This document shows, piece by piece, positions 26,396-36,246 of a stretch of DNA of 64,000 nucleotides. The notes under the pieces are model-generated. The model had not been told where the DNA came from, searched no databases, and saw only the letters and a list, made by a program, of their open reading frames with translations. The stretch is from contig NZ_CAIJDE010000040.1 in NCBI RefSeq assembly GCF_903819335.1, forward strand, positions 62,001 through 126,000, read 5' to 3'. The translations under genes were made by a program, and so were the position numbers. This DNA comes from Flavobacterium panici. GTDB taxonomy: Bacteria > Bacteroidota > Bacteroidia > Flavobacteriales > Flavobacteriaceae. How positions within the stretch are numbered: the stretch's first letter is position 1; each line of letters starts with the position of its first letter.

Positions 26396-27196
26396 ATGAA
26401 TCAGAAAAATTTAGAATACCTGAAAGACCAGTTAAAATATACTGGATTTGGAGAGACATTCGATCAGGACCTGAAAGAAAAGATGATGCAGGGGGAGAAA
26501 GAATTTAAGATTATAAGGGAAGGTGTTTACGGGACGGACTCTATGAATGCAACGCTGAATTTTAAAAAGTCAGATCAAAGCGATATGTATTTTTTCAATT
26601 CTTATCACGTGAATCTTCAAAAAGAAAATTCAAAGGAGGCGTTAGAGCAGACTTTTTACATTAACAGCAACGGTGGTAATATTACACTCAAGGAAGCTTA
26701 CAACTTAATGGAAGGACGATCTGTTAATAAAGATCTCCGAAATAAAGATGGTGAACTCTACAACGCGTGGATTTCGATTAACTTTAAGGAAACTGACAGC
26801 AACGGTTCATTCAAGCTGAATCAGTATCATCAAAATTACGGTTATGACCTGGAGTCCAGCATGACAAAGCATTCAATCAAGGAACTGGGAACTCCAAAGT
26901 TCAAAGAGGATTTATTGAATTCCCTCAAAAAAGGCAACCTTCAATCAGTCACTTTTGTCGTAGGAGGTGTTGAAAGCAAAATGTATATCGAAGCCAACCC
27001 ACAGTTTAAGACTATTAAAGTTTACGACCAGAACATGGAGCGTATAAATCATCGTGAAAGCAAAGAAGAGAAGAAATCAATATTAGAAAACCAGTCAGCT
27101 ACAAAAGAACAAAAAAAAAGTATTGACTCCGATTCCTATCCTTCTGAGCCCGATAATAAAAAGAATAACAGAAAAAGTAAATCACATTCAATCTGA
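26396..27196 (+). CDS. Bacteroidetes conjugative-element accessory protein
   Basis: From the ATG at 26396 the gene encodes 266 residues beginning MNQKNLEYLKDQLKYTGFGE. It contains KKSDQSDMYFFNSYHVNL, TLKEAYNLMEGRSVNKDL and QSVTFVVGGVESKMYIEANPQ, followed by a charged Lys/Ser-rich tail. Proteins with this opening are frequent in Bacteroidetes conjugative elements but have no firm function. The frame is open upstream to 26129, but that part looks like another, frameshifted gene, so I prefer the internal start. No signal peptide; cytoplasmic. Confidence 0.7.
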   Translation: MNQKNLEYLKDQLKYTGFGETFDQDLKEKMMQGEKEFKIIREGVYGTDSMNATLNFKKSDQSDMYFFNSYHVNLQKENSKEALEQTFYINSNGGNITLKEAYNLMEGRSVNKDLRNKDGELYNAWISINFKETDSNGSFKLNQYHQNYGYDLESSMTKHSIKELGTPKFKEDLLNSLKKGNLQSVTFVVGGVESKMYIEANPQFKTIKVYDQNMERINHRESKEEKKSILENQSATKEQKKSIDSDSYPSEPDNKKNNRKSKSHSI

Positions 27197-27198
27197 TA

Positions 27199-27504
27199 AT
27201 GGAAACTTTGAAACTCCTGTCTGATTTTTTTACTGCTGTAGAAAAGGATTTTCGCATTAGCTCCACACATATTGCAATATATGCGGCGCTGCTTAAATTC
27301 AGGTCAGATATGGGGTTTGTAAATCCTATTTCCGCGTCGGCAGATGATATTAAACCGATTGCTAAGCTTTCTTCTTCTAAAGTATATCTTCGTTGTGTGG
27401 GAGAACTCAATGAGTACGGTTATTTAGTTTACGTACCGGTTAAGAAAAGAAAACAGAAAAGCAGGATTTATTTTTTAGGAATAAAGGAAGTAGAACAAAT
27501 TTAA
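27199..27504 (+). CDS. Small winged-helix-like protein at the end of the tra block
   Basis: A 101-residue soluble protein starting 2 bp after the previous gene. The sequence pattern (ISSTHIAIYAALLKFRSDMG, then KPIAKLSSSKVYLRCVGELNEYGYLVYVP, then a basic segment and beta strand) resembles a winged-helix DNA-binding domain like those of element-encoded replication or regulatory proteins. It is followed by a strong terminator that closes the operon. Confidence 0.6.
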   Translation: METLKLLSDFFTAVEKDFRISSTHIAIYAALLKFRSDMGFVNPISASADDIKPIAKLSSSKVYLRCVGELNEYGYLVYVPVKKRKQKSRIYFLGIKEVEQI

Positions 27505-27549
27505 TAATCTAGTTATCGAATATAGAAGTGAAATTGAATTAAGTACCAA

Positions 27550-27588
27550 GAGGCTGTCTCAGTAATAGGAGACAGTCTCTTTTTTTTG
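27550..27588 (+). terminator. Intrinsic terminator of the tra operon
   Basis: GAGGCTGTCTC (27550-27560) and GAGACAGTCTC (27569-27579) form an 11-bp stem with one G-U pair and an 8-nt loop, followed by nine Ts. Confidence 0.88.
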
Positions 27589-27829
27589 GTTTTGATCGAT
27601 AGCATATTATTTTTTGGCTCTATAGTGCTTTCCTTTTAAAAATAAAATTTCCTTTTGAACTATTAGTATACCTTTAATTACAGGTTATTGAAGTCTCTCG
27701 CTGGGACTGTCTAAGATGTGTAAACATATAATGGAACTGTGACAGAACTGTGGCAAAGTTGATTTTTAAAAATTAAATATAAACGATTACTGTTCATTCG
27801 ACTTATCATCATGTATTTGGACGAGTAAG
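27589..27829. other. Non-coding junction between tra operon and defence island
   Basis: No coding frame is seen. GGGACTGTCTAAGATGTG begins at 27703 and resembles the terminal repeat style of IS256-type elements, but no transposase or partner end is present. A short direct repeat, GAACTGTGACA/GAACTGTGGCA, lies near 27735-27757. The region marks the change from the tra operon to the AT-rich leftward island. Confidence 0.4.
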
Positions 27830-30800
27830 TTATTCGATTATCCCTTTTGTTGAAATGAAATCATCTCGAATTATGTAAGCGGTTGAAGAAGCACTCTCAT
27901 CGATCAATTTATCCAATAGCAAAATAAAAGAATTTCTTAGAGCAGCAGATAATGTTACTTCTTTTCTTTTGATACCGTCATAATACGTTTTTATAACGAT
28001 TTTTTCGAGATAAAAGTTCCAATGTTCATTGTCCGGCCATTCATTTTTAATTCGCTCCGCCAGCCAGATAATACCATCAGGCATTAATTCATTATAGCCA
28101 ATTCCTGCAATTAATCTGCCAGATGAATTTAGGTCACCGCCTCCTAAAATAACAGTTCCAAAAAAATCTTTTTTCCCTTCTAAAGGTGTCCATTCTTTTT
28201 GTGATAGTGCAAGTATCCGATGATCAAGAAGGAGTATTTTATCAAAAATGAATGTTTTATTTGTTAAAATTTTATGGCTTAGATAATTCCATAAAACCCA
28301 AAAATTATTGCTTTTAGATTCATCGATCGTAAGTTGATTTATAAGTTCTTCCAGACATTTTTCAACAAAATCATATTTTTTGTTTCCATATGTACGTCTT
28401 GATCCCTCTATATAAGCCCAGTCAATTAACATTTTAAAGTGTTCAATTGCAATGTTTTCAGGTTGATTAAGTAAAAATTGGGCAAATTTTTGATGAAAGA
28501 GCTGCTGCAAAGAATAATGCAGTCGATCATCAAATGAATCGGAATGTCTTGTAAGATTTTCAAAAATGAAATTCAATAATTGTTTATGATAATCATGCAG
28601 GATTTTTAGATTGGTGTCTGGTGGCACAAGTTTTAAAGCTTCAAACAGCCAGTCGCTTCCATTTTTTTCGTAATCAGGAAAATCGATTTGTAAAGGAGCT
28701 TCTCCGGTAGCAACTTTATACATTATTTTATTAATTGCACTATTATAGTCATTTAATATTTTGTCATAGTTATTATAGCCGGAGTAATGACGTGTAGCTG
28801 TAGAACTGGAATTAATTTTCAGCTTTATTTTGTAATAAATTTCTCTTAGTAGTGAAAAAAGAGATTTTTTAGAATTATTTTCATCTCTTCTAAAATATTG
28901 AAGATTCCTTTTCAGAAATGAGATTTTTGAATATTCAATAATTGAACTGATGCAGAGTAAAACGAAGTCAGGATCAGATTTCCACAAATTATGCTTTATT
29001 GATTCTATAAGGGAACGGTATTCTGATTTATCAGTAAGATTTATTAAAGAGAATACAATAAATTGTCGTAGTTCTTTTTTTTCAGAATCCTCAGCGTTAG
29101 ACATTATTAGAGGGATAACTGAAAAAGATGCTTCTGTTTCAAAAACTGTATATTTAGAATTTTGAAAATCTGACTGTTGTCTATTTTCAAAAAGCTCATA
29201 TTTAAAAAGTTCAATAACTTTATCTGTACACCATTCTTTTTCTGCAGTTGTCAAACAAGAATAAAAATCTCTGATGCCAATTGCAGCAATTAATGCTGGT
29301 TGTTTGTATCTGGACGCAATATTTTCATTATTTTCAGCTGCTTTTGAAATCATGTATAATTCAGACCACTTTCCGTAATAATCATCATCAACAGTTTCAT
29401 TCCTTAATTTTTTCATTGACCATAATGTGGCATGCGATACAGGATGCGAAATTGCCTGTGTCTCCTTATTCTGCTCAACAACTTGTTTTAGATCTTCTTC
29501 TAATTCTGTTTCCATTAAATAGCCATCCTCAACTTCTCCGACAATTTTATACTTTCTTTTGTCTATTCTGGTAAGCGTAAAACGCCATGCTTGATCTGTA
29601 GGATTCTCAGAATTAAACTGATCTATTATTTGAAAGATCTCAGTTTCGTACCTTCCTAAACTGAGATTCATTACTAAATCCTCAATACTTTTGCTTCTAT
29701 GTTTCAGGTTTTGAAAATTATGTAACTGCAGATGACGTAGTCGGCTGTGTTTTTTATAACTAATTGGACTGAGAGCTTCTGTTTCATTTATACACCTGTT
29801 AAAATCCAATTTATATATTTCTTTGATTTTTAGTAAAGGAAAAATTTTATTGCCAACAAGATCCATGTGTTCATTTGCAATACTTATTAATATTGCATCT
29901 GCCATAACATTATTGCTTTCTCTGATCAGAATATCAAAACTATAATCCCAAACTGAATGTAAAAACTTAGCGTATTCTCCTTCCGGGTTCTCTTTTATAT
30001 CTTTGCCGATGTAAAGCAAATAACATTCTAGAGCCATTAAACTAGCTTGTAAAAGGTCAGGAACACTTACATATGTGCCTCTGAACATCATCCATAATGT
30101 CGGGCTTGCATATTGCTTAATCTTAATGCCGTCAGGCATTGTAATGGTTATTTCTGACCGTACATCGGCAGGGAACAAAAATTGATTGTTTTTTCCAAAG
30201 TCAGAATTAACATAGGCGCTTGCAGCATGATTAAATAACTTTATTAGAAAATTTAAGGTTTTAAAAGGTGAAACCAATAAAAGATTCAATAGCGGTGTTT
30301 CATAAGGACTTGCTGGTGAATAATCCCTTGAGGTACTTTCTTGTATCCCGAAATCATTTTCACTGTGAATCCCTGATCGATAATGTGCTCCAAAAAGTGA
30401 TTTTTTTGACATTTCGGCAATTTCCTCAGGAGTTGGAGGATAATAAAACCATCTTTTTTCTGCAATTTCTAAAACTAGATCCGGATAATTTTTACAAATT
30501 TCTTTGCTCTCATATCCATCCAGAACGTAAGTTATTATTTTATCATATAAATTGCCAATTGCATAATCAGGTGCACTTTTTTTATTTCGAAATGCATTTT
30601 CTATGATTGCTTTCAAATCCTCTTTGACAAGATCAGCAAGACTGAAGAGCAACAATATGCCACTATTTAAATCATCAGTATTTGATCTTTTCAGATCTGG
30701 CGAAGCTATTGAAGTAAACAAATTGTAATACCATATTAAAATTTTCCCCACATACGCTGCTTCGGCTGGAAACGGATGTTCTTTTTTAAAACCCTTTTCC

Positions 30801-32959
30801 CATTGTAACATCATAAGTAATATTAATCTCATTTCAGTCTGCAGAACAGTCAAATTTAAAAAGATGAATTCAATGAGATTATGCCAGCCTTCTCCAAACG
30901 GAATAAGGTTGATATTATGATATAATTCAATTCTTTTTTCCTGCTCTACAACACTGAGAAGTGTAAAATCAGGTTTTTGGCATGCGACCTGCACTAAAAA
31001 GTTTATTCTTTTGAAATACTTAAAATTATTTAAAAATAGAAAGTCTTTATTCTCCCTTAGAAAATCCCTGCTGTATGGAGACTGCATAACTGCAATGAGT
31101 ATTTCATCTTTCCAGTATTTTTGTATTTTTTGCTCTTTAAGTGTCGCTTTTAAAAAGTGATTGATTTGTTCATTGATAGTTTGTATTTTTTCTGATATCC
31201 AAATTCTAAAGGCTCTTCTGATAGCTGGAGTTGATCCAAGATCTTTATAAAAACTATCATAATTTCCTTGATCAGTTACGTGTTTTCCGAAATTAGAATC
31301 AATATGACGCGTTAATGCCCAGTCTTCGTAAATGTCGTGTGCGGGAGCAAAACTATTTTTAAAAACAGGTTCAGGATCAATGATGTTGTCGGCAATAAGA
31401 GAATGTAATATTTTCTGTGGAGCATCATCAACAGTAGCATATGCACTCATGGCAGCAGTTCTTTGCAAAGCAATTTTCATAAATATGTCTCCACGTAGTT
31501 TTCTCAAATCTGCGTCAGTTATTTTGTCGAGGCCTTCAATGACATATTCCCACATAATTTGTTTGAACTTTACTTCAGAATCGACATCAATATTTATTGA
31601 ATTTTCCGGTAATGTAACCGCCTTATCAAGATTGAACGGTATTTGAAGAACTTTTGAAAGAGAAATATTTTCCAGCAAAGATACTAAGGCTGGATAGGAA
31701 TCGGCTACAGTGTCAAGCTCAGTCTTATCAAGCAATGGTACTTCAAAGTTGGGAAAGGGAGGGAACTGTCTTAAGAAACGTATTTTTAACTGTTCGACGG
31801 CATAGCTTCTGCAGGTAAGTACTAAAGTTATATCATCTCTCATAGAAAGTAATTCAAAGAAATCCAGTATAGTATCAGCATTACTGGTTTCCAGTACTTT
31901 CTCTATACTGTCTATTAAAAGTATTTTCCTTTTACGGTATGCAGGCGAATTAATTACATCGGCAAATTTGGTTTTAAAACCAAACGGCGGTTCAGAAAAT
32001 AGCTGCTCAATATTTTCCCTGTCTAATTGTTCACCCTGCAAAGCTAATATTTCGTACTCAGCCTTCAGATTATTTAAAACATTCATGACTAGGGCTGATT
32101 TACCAGTTCCTGGTTTTCCTGTGATAATTGACAGTCGGTTGCTTTTTATAATTGTTGACGCTTGGGCTGTTATTTTGGTGCGTGGCAAATTTACATTTCC
32201 AACACTGCATCTTACTCTTGACAAAACCCGCACAGAATTTTCATTAAGCTTTTCAATCGCACTATGAATTGCCTCGTCTGTTTCTATTTCCAGCATTGGT
32301 AGAGTTTCTAATTGTTGTGACAGCAGAAGTTCATTTACCAGATTAAGATTAATTCCCAGGATCCTTTTGTTTTTTTTCTCGTAGGCGAGAAATAACCCAT
32401 AGCAAAAAAAAGTGCTTTTTATTTTTACAAATATTGGACTTCCTGAATATCCTTCAACAAGATTATCATCATTATATTCACCAGTTAGCGGATCAGATAC
32501 TTCAATCTGTATTTGATTGCTGTAATCCTTATCACTAAGTATTTTTAATTTGTAAAGCGTTCTTTTTAATTCGTTTTGAACTGCTTTAGGATAACCTGTT
32601 ATCTCCAGATTGTGATCTTTTTCAGGAACTATACACAAAGATGGACATGTACTGTAATCAAGAATTACGGGCAGAGATGACTTTTTGATCACTAAGACCC
32701 CAATGTCTTCATGTTCATTATTTTTCCCAAATAGTATAATGTCTTCGGTTTGTAAATTATATTTTGACCATTTGTTTTCAATAAGAAATTCAAGTGAAAG
32801 TTCCAGAGAAGTCCATGGAATTTCGTCTGTACTAACAAGAGAATGTCTTGCGACAAGCACATATACCAATTCCCGATCCTGAGATGGAGAATAAACCAGT
32901 CCACCGCTGTATCCTACAGGATTCTCAATACGTACTATAAAATCTTTTACTGCTGTCAT
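27830..32959 (-). CDS. Trypsin-like protease/STAND NTPase fusion (Avs-like antiviral sensor)
   Basis: A 1709-residue protein. Residues ~8-220 look like a trypsin-fold serine protease: His39 in VARHSL, Asp85 in HEDIGVLVI and Ser172 in the nucleophile motif GYSGSP. A P-loop NTPase follows: Walker A TGKPGTGKSA (about 278-287), Walker B ILLIDSIEKVL and a sensor Arg in LTCRSYAVEQ. The remaining ~1100 residues are helical, as in the sensor arrays of STAND proteins. This is the plan of antiviral STAND (Avs) proteins, where phage-protein recognition activates an N-terminal effector. The partner MBL gene overlaps its start by 4 bp (ATGA). Gene content matches my recollection of AVAST type 1; subtype not verified. 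Confidence 0.82.
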   Translation of the reverse strand: MTAVKDFIVRIENPVGYSGGLVYSPSQDRELVYVLVARHSLVSTDEIPWTSLELSLEFLIENKWSKYNLQTEDIILFGKNNEHEDIGVLVIKKSSLPVILDYSTCPSLCIVPEKDHNLEITGYPKAVQNELKRTLYKLKILSDKDYSNQIQIEVSDPLTGEYNDDNLVEGYSGSPIFVKIKSTFFCYGLFLAYEKKNKRILGINLNLVNELLLSQQLETLPMLEIETDEAIHSAIEKLNENSVRVLSRVRCSVGNVNLPRTKITAQASTIIKSNRLSIITGKPGTGKSALVMNVLNNLKAEYEILALQGEQLDRENIEQLFSEPPFGFKTKFADVINSPAYRKRKILLIDSIEKVLETSNADTILDFFELLSMRDDITLVLTCRSYAVEQLKIRFLRQFPPFPNFEVPLLDKTELDTVADSYPALVSLLENISLSKVLQIPFNLDKAVTLPENSINIDVDSEVKFKQIMWEYVIEGLDKITDADLRKLRGDIFMKIALQRTAAMSAYATVDDAPQKILHSLIADNIIDPEPVFKNSFAPAHDIYEDWALTRHIDSNFGKHVTDQGNYDSFYKDLGSTPAIRRAFRIWISEKIQTINEQINHFLKATLKEQKIQKYWKDEILIAVMQSPYSRDFLRENKDFLFLNNFKYFKRINFLVQVACQKPDFTLLSVVEQEKRIELYHNINLIPFGEGWHNLIEFIFLNLTVLQTEMRLILLMMLQWEKGFKKEHPFPAEAAYVGKILIWYYNLFTSIASPDLKRSNTDDLNSGILLLFSLADLVKEDLKAIIENAFRNKKSAPDYAIGNLYDKIITYVLDGYESKEICKNYPDLVLEIAEKRWFYYPPTPEEIAEMSKKSLFGAHYRSGIHSENDFGIQESTSRDYSPASPYETPLLNLLLVSPFKTLNFLIKLFNHAASAYVNSDFGKNNQFLFPADVRSEITITMPDGIKIKQYASPTLWMMFRGTYVSVPDLLQASLMALECYLLYIGKDIKENPEGEYAKFLHSVWDYSFDILIRESNNVMADAILISIANEHMDLVGNKIFPLLKIKEIYKLDFNRCINETEALSPISYKKHSRLRHLQLHNFQNLKHRSKSIEDLVMNLSLGRYETEIFQIIDQFNSENPTDQAWRFTLTRIDKRKYKIVGEVEDGYLMETELEEDLKQVVEQNKETQAISHPVSHATLWSMKKLRNETVDDDYYGKWSELYMISKAAENNENIASRYKQPALIAAIGIRDFYSCLTTAEKEWCTDKVIELFKYELFENRQQSDFQNSKYTVFETEASFSVIPLIMSNAEDSEKKELRQFIVFSLINLTDKSEYRSLIESIKHNLWKSDPDFVLLCISSIIEYSKISFLKRNLQYFRRDENNSKKSLFSLLREIYYKIKLKINSSSTATRHYSGYNNYDKILNDYNSAINKIMYKVATGEAPLQIDFPDYEKNGSDWLFEALKLVPPDTNLKILHDYHKQLLNFIFENLTRHSDSFDDRLHYSLQQLFHQKFAQFLLNQPENIAIEHFKMLIDWAYIEGSRRTYGNKKYDFVEKCLEELINQLTIDESKSNNFWVLWNYLSHKILTNKTFIFDKILLLDHRILALSQKEWTPLEGKKDFFGTVILGGGDLNSSGRLIAGIGYNELMPDGIIWLAERIKNEWPDNEHWNFYLEKIVIKTYYDGIKRKEVTLSAALRNSFILLLDKLIDESASSTAYIIRDDFISTKGIIE

Positions 32960-34002
32960 CCTATTGTGAAATGAAGGTGTTTTTGTCCCTTTTCAGGGAA
33001 TTTTAAATTGATTGGTGAGTCTTTATCCACTTTGAAAATATTTCGGGTAAGCTCATTTTCCTGGGTTATATGAAATTTTATGTTTTTGTCCGGGTTGGCA
33101 CGGAGCACTTTTACTAAGGATTCCTTATTTGGTAAATTTGATCGGTTGAATCCATCCGCCGAAATGATATAGTCTTCACAGTCAATGATTTTCAGCAGAC
33201 TGCTGCTGATATTATATCTGCTTCCATGGTGAGGAATCTGCATATACTTGAGCTTTAATTTTTGATCTTTGCAGATACTTTTAATAGAGTTGTTAAGAGT
33301 ATCTGAATGGCTGTCCGCTGAGAACAATATGGATTCGCCATTAAATTCCAGAATGAAGGCGATACTCGAGCCATTCTCAATAGAAGCATCTTTTACTTCT
33401 TTGCTGATATCGAAGTCCTCAATTTTTGTATTGTAGTCGTTTTTTCTATTGCTTTTTAAAGATGAGGTTTCTGAAACTCTTATTTTAATTTCTTCATTTT
33501 GCCAGACTTTCAAAAGTGCGTTATATTTTTTATTATCAGGTGACAAAATGTTAACTTTTGCACCCCATAAGTCAATAATATCATCATCTGTGATGTTTTC
33601 TCTGATATTAGAATTTTCAATAAGATAATTTCTTAGTGTAATGCCCTGCTTTACGTTTTTTAGATTGTTTGTACGCATGCCACTGTCATAGTCCCAATTG
33701 GAGTAATTGAACCAGAATGTTGTTCGCGATAGATCAACAGTCTCTAATAATTCAGTGTCTTTCAAAAGACGAAGAATGCCGCCAATATGATCGTCATCAA
33801 TGTGGGTTATGATCCAAATATCGATTATTTCCTTTTTAATGTTGACTATTTCATCTATTCTTTTCCTTAAACCGCTTTCGTATAAATCTCCCTTTTCACT
33901 GCCTCCATCAATTATGATATTATGTGGTTTTTTATCATTACCTGTAAAATAAATGTGGATGGCATCTGCACAGCCTGCATCTAGAAAATCTATGTTTATC
34001 AA
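32956..34002 (-). CDS. Metallo-beta-lactamase fold hydrolase partner of the STAND protein (TTG start)
   Basis: A 348-residue MBL-fold protein of the ComEC-like branch. The metal site THIDDDHIGG lies at 66-75 (His67, Asp69, Asp71, His72), with a later Asp in FSADSHSD and the PHHGS motif near 255. The family start FLDAG-x-ADA is right at the N-terminus, so translation must begin at the TTG at 34000-34002; no suitable ATG exists. It is upstream of, and overlaps by 4 bp, the trypsin-STAND gene. Such MBL partners occur in AVAST type 1 systems; whether it cleaves nucleic acid or something else is unknown. Confidence 0.85.
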   Translation of the reverse strand: MINIDFLDAGCADAIHIYFTGNDKKPHNIIIDGGSEKGDLYESGLRKRIDEIVNIKKEIIDIWIITHIDDDHIGGILRLLKDTELLETVDLSRTTFWFNYSNWDYDSGMRTNNLKNVKQGITLRNYLIENSNIRENITDDDIIDLWGAKVNILSPDNKKYNALLKVWQNEEIKIRVSETSSLKSNRKNDYNTKIEDFDISKEVKDASIENGSSIAFILEFNGESILFSADSHSDTLNNSIKSICKDQKLKLKYMQIPHHGSRYNISSSLLKIIDCEDYIISADGFNRSNLPNKESLVKVLRANPDKNIKFHITQENELTRNIFKVDKDSPINLKFPEKGQKHLHFTIG

Positions 34003-34113
34003 AGTATAATGTTGTTAGTAAGATTCTTTATAAAAATACAATTATTTACAGTAAATGCAACTTACGTAGTATGCAAACTAAACATTATATTTACTAGCAC
34101 AATAAAAAAAACT
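34003..34113. promoter_or_regulatory. Divergent promoter region of two defence operons
   Basis: This 111-bp gap is the only upstream region of both the leftward MBL-STAND operon and the rightward ATPase-HNH operon. TATATTTA at 34086-34093 is a near match to the -7 consensus for the rightward side, 20 bp before the preferred ATG. No good box is seen for the leftward side, whose TTG start sits at the very edge. Shared control of the two systems is possible. Confidence 0.35.
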
Positions 34114-36246
34114 ATGAGACTAGCAGCAGTTTATATAAACGATCATTTTTTGTTTGACCAGCCCCAAATATTGAACTTTGGAGGCAGATTTATTTATGAA
34201 TTTGAAAGTATTGATGATAGGACTATTGTGGTGATTTTCAAAGAAAACGCAAGTTTTATGGAAGGTTTCTGGGGGACAGGGATTTCTTCATTGTCAGCGG
34301 TTGTTGGTGCCAATGGTGCAGGGAAAACAAGTATACTTAAAGTGATTAATAAAGGGTATCAAGAGTTTACAAAATCCATTTTTATTTATGAAGGTATGGA
34401 TGGACATTTTTTTCTGGATAATCGGACTGGAGATAGAAATGAATCAGGACAGTTTATAGAAGGAACAGGTTTAAGGGTTTATTTTGCGCCAGGTATAAAG
34501 TATTCTAAATATAAGCCTGACGGTTTTACTGAACTATATTTTTCGCCAATTTTTGATCCGAAAATAGAAGATTTTTTTTCACATTTAGGTTTGAATTCAA
34601 GCCATCCGGAAAAAATACTTGACGAAATTTTTATGGAGAATATTCGAAAGGATGTAATTTTCCTAAATGCTGATATAAGTAAAACGATTAAGCAGGCATA
34701 TGCTGATTTTCCAACTTATGAAAATCTGCATATAATACCTAAGAAATTATATAAACGCGATTTTAGAAAAGTATATAATGATACCAATTTAGGAAATCCA
34801 AAAAAAAATGAAACTCTAGTGGATACTATTGAAAGAGATTTAAGAGTTAAAAATTATACAAATACAGAATCTCTCTTGAACTCATATCTTGATATATTAA
34901 AATCTTCAAATATAGTAGATGCACTAAATGAAATCTGGGATATTCCGTCTTACAGAAATAATTCCGAGCATGATCAGCACCTCGTCCATAGTTCCGGAGA
35001 TTTTATAAAGGATATTGAAATTAATATCCTGTCTTTTCTTGTTATTAATGACACATTTGCGATAACGGATCTCACTGGTTCTTTTAATTTTGAAAGGATT
35101 TTAAACAGCAAAAGTTTTGATGAGTTGTTAAATCAGTTTTTGGTAAAATATATTGTCCAGATTGATAAGAATTTTTACAGGTACGAAGATAAAATCAGAA
35201 TTGACAATTATACTGAGCTTGTGGATATTGTCATGAAAGAATATGGTCAGTTTGTCCAGCTCTCTGGAGTTAAGACCGAGTCGCTAAAATCAAATATAAT
35301 GCATCACATAAATGGTTTTATGGCACTAAAAAGCCTTCATGATATATTTGTAGCTCTTTCAGATGATATTGTTTTTGAAAATGGAAGATCTATATTAAAA
35401 ATTGATGTGAACAGAGAAGACATAGAAGATCTGACAAAGGCTCTTTTTGATGTATATTCAAAAGTGCGTGAGTATTTTTCCAATATTCCAATTGCCTTGA
35501 AGGACATTATTGATATAGAATCAAATAAGAATTTATCTTATGGGGAGAAATCAATTTTAAATCTATATTCAACATTCCATGACTTTACCTTAACAAATAA
35601 CCATGTCAGGGAATCAGAAAATTTTTTGCTAATCCTTGATGAGGCTGACTTGGGATATCATCCAATTTGGAAAAGAAAATTTATAAATACTTTATGCGAA
35701 ACTCTCCCAATAATTTTTGCTCAATTAAAACCGTATGTATGGGACAGTGTTGTTAAAAGAAAGAAGCCTAGCGATAATGAAAGTCCAATCTTACAAATTG
35801 TGATTGCAACTCATGATCCGTTAACATTATCCGATTTTCCAAGCAGTAATATAATTTATCTTAAGAAAGACAGCAACCGTAAAACAGTAATTTTAAATAG
35901 CGAGATAGATACCAAGAAATCATTTGGAGCAAACATTACAGATCTCTTAGCAGATTCTTTTTTTGTAGAGGATGGATTAATAGGAGATTTTGCCAGAAAA
36001 AAAATTGAGCAGACTATAATGTGGCTCAATGAGCAAAAGAAGAAGAAAGAAGAATTAGGATCATCTTATATAATAAAGCAGGGTGAAATTGAACACCAAC
36101 AAAGTATTATAAAGATAATTGATGAACCGGTTATTAAAATTAAATTGGCGGAAATGCTAGATGAGCTAAATGATCAAACAGATGTACAGAAGGAAATTAT
36201 TCAAAGGGAAATAGATCTACTAAACGAAAAGCTGGGGAAATTATGA
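34114..36246 (+). CDS. ABC/SMC-type ATPase of a Septu-like ATPase-HNH pair
   Basis: A 710-residue protein, counted from the ATG at 34114 where the conserved-looking sequence MRLAAVYINDHF begins; the frame is open to 34009 but that leader looks non-coding. Walker A is VGANGAGKTS (64-73), an ABC signature-like LSYGEKS lies near 473, Walker B LLILDEADLG near 504 and an H-loop IATHDPL near 564. A long helical insert separates the two ATPase halves, as in RecF/OLD/SMC-like proteins. The last ~80 residues are coiled-coil-like. The HNH gene overlaps its end (ATGA). Septu (PtuA/PtuB) has this composition; assignment is by architecture. Confidence 0.82.
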   Translation: MRLAAVYINDHFLFDQPQILNFGGRFIYEFESIDDRTIVVIFKENASFMEGFWGTGISSLSAVVGANGAGKTSILKVINKGYQEFTKSIFIYEGMDGHFFLDNRTGDRNESGQFIEGTGLRVYFAPGIKYSKYKPDGFTELYFSPIFDPKIEDFFSHLGLNSSHPEKILDEIFMENIRKDVIFLNADISKTIKQAYADFPTYENLHIIPKKLYKRDFRKVYNDTNLGNPKKNETLVDTIERDLRVKNYTNTESLLNSYLDILKSSNIVDALNEIWDIPSYRNNSEHDQHLVHSSGDFIKDIEINILSFLVINDTFAITDLTGSFNFERILNSKSFDELLNQFLVKYIVQIDKNFYRYEDKIRIDNYTELVDIVMKEYGQFVQLSGVKTESLKSNIMHHINGFMALKSLHDIFVALSDDIVFENGRSILKIDVNREDIEDLTKALFDVYSKVREYFSNIPIALKDIIDIESNKNLSYGEKSILNLYSTFHDFTLTNNHVRESENFLLILDEADLGYHPIWKRKFINTLCETLPIIFAQLKPYVWDSVVKRKKPSDNESPILQIVIATHDPLTLSDFPSSNIIYLKKDSNRKTVILNSEIDTKKSFGANITDLLADSFFVEDGLIGDFARKKIEQTIMWLNEQKKKKEELGSSYIIKQGEIEHQQSIIKIIDEPVIKIKLAEMLDELNDQTDVQKEIIQREIDLLNEKLGKL

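Noticed and set aside
27550..27588. GAGGCTGTCTC as an insertion sequence terminal repeat
   Set aside because: It forms a compact hairpin with a T tract right after an operon end, which is fully explained as a terminator.
34009..34113. N-terminal extension of the ATPase from the upstream ATG
   Set aside because: The 35 added residues look like translated AT-rich leader, would overlap the promoter region, and precede the natural-looking start MRLAAVY.
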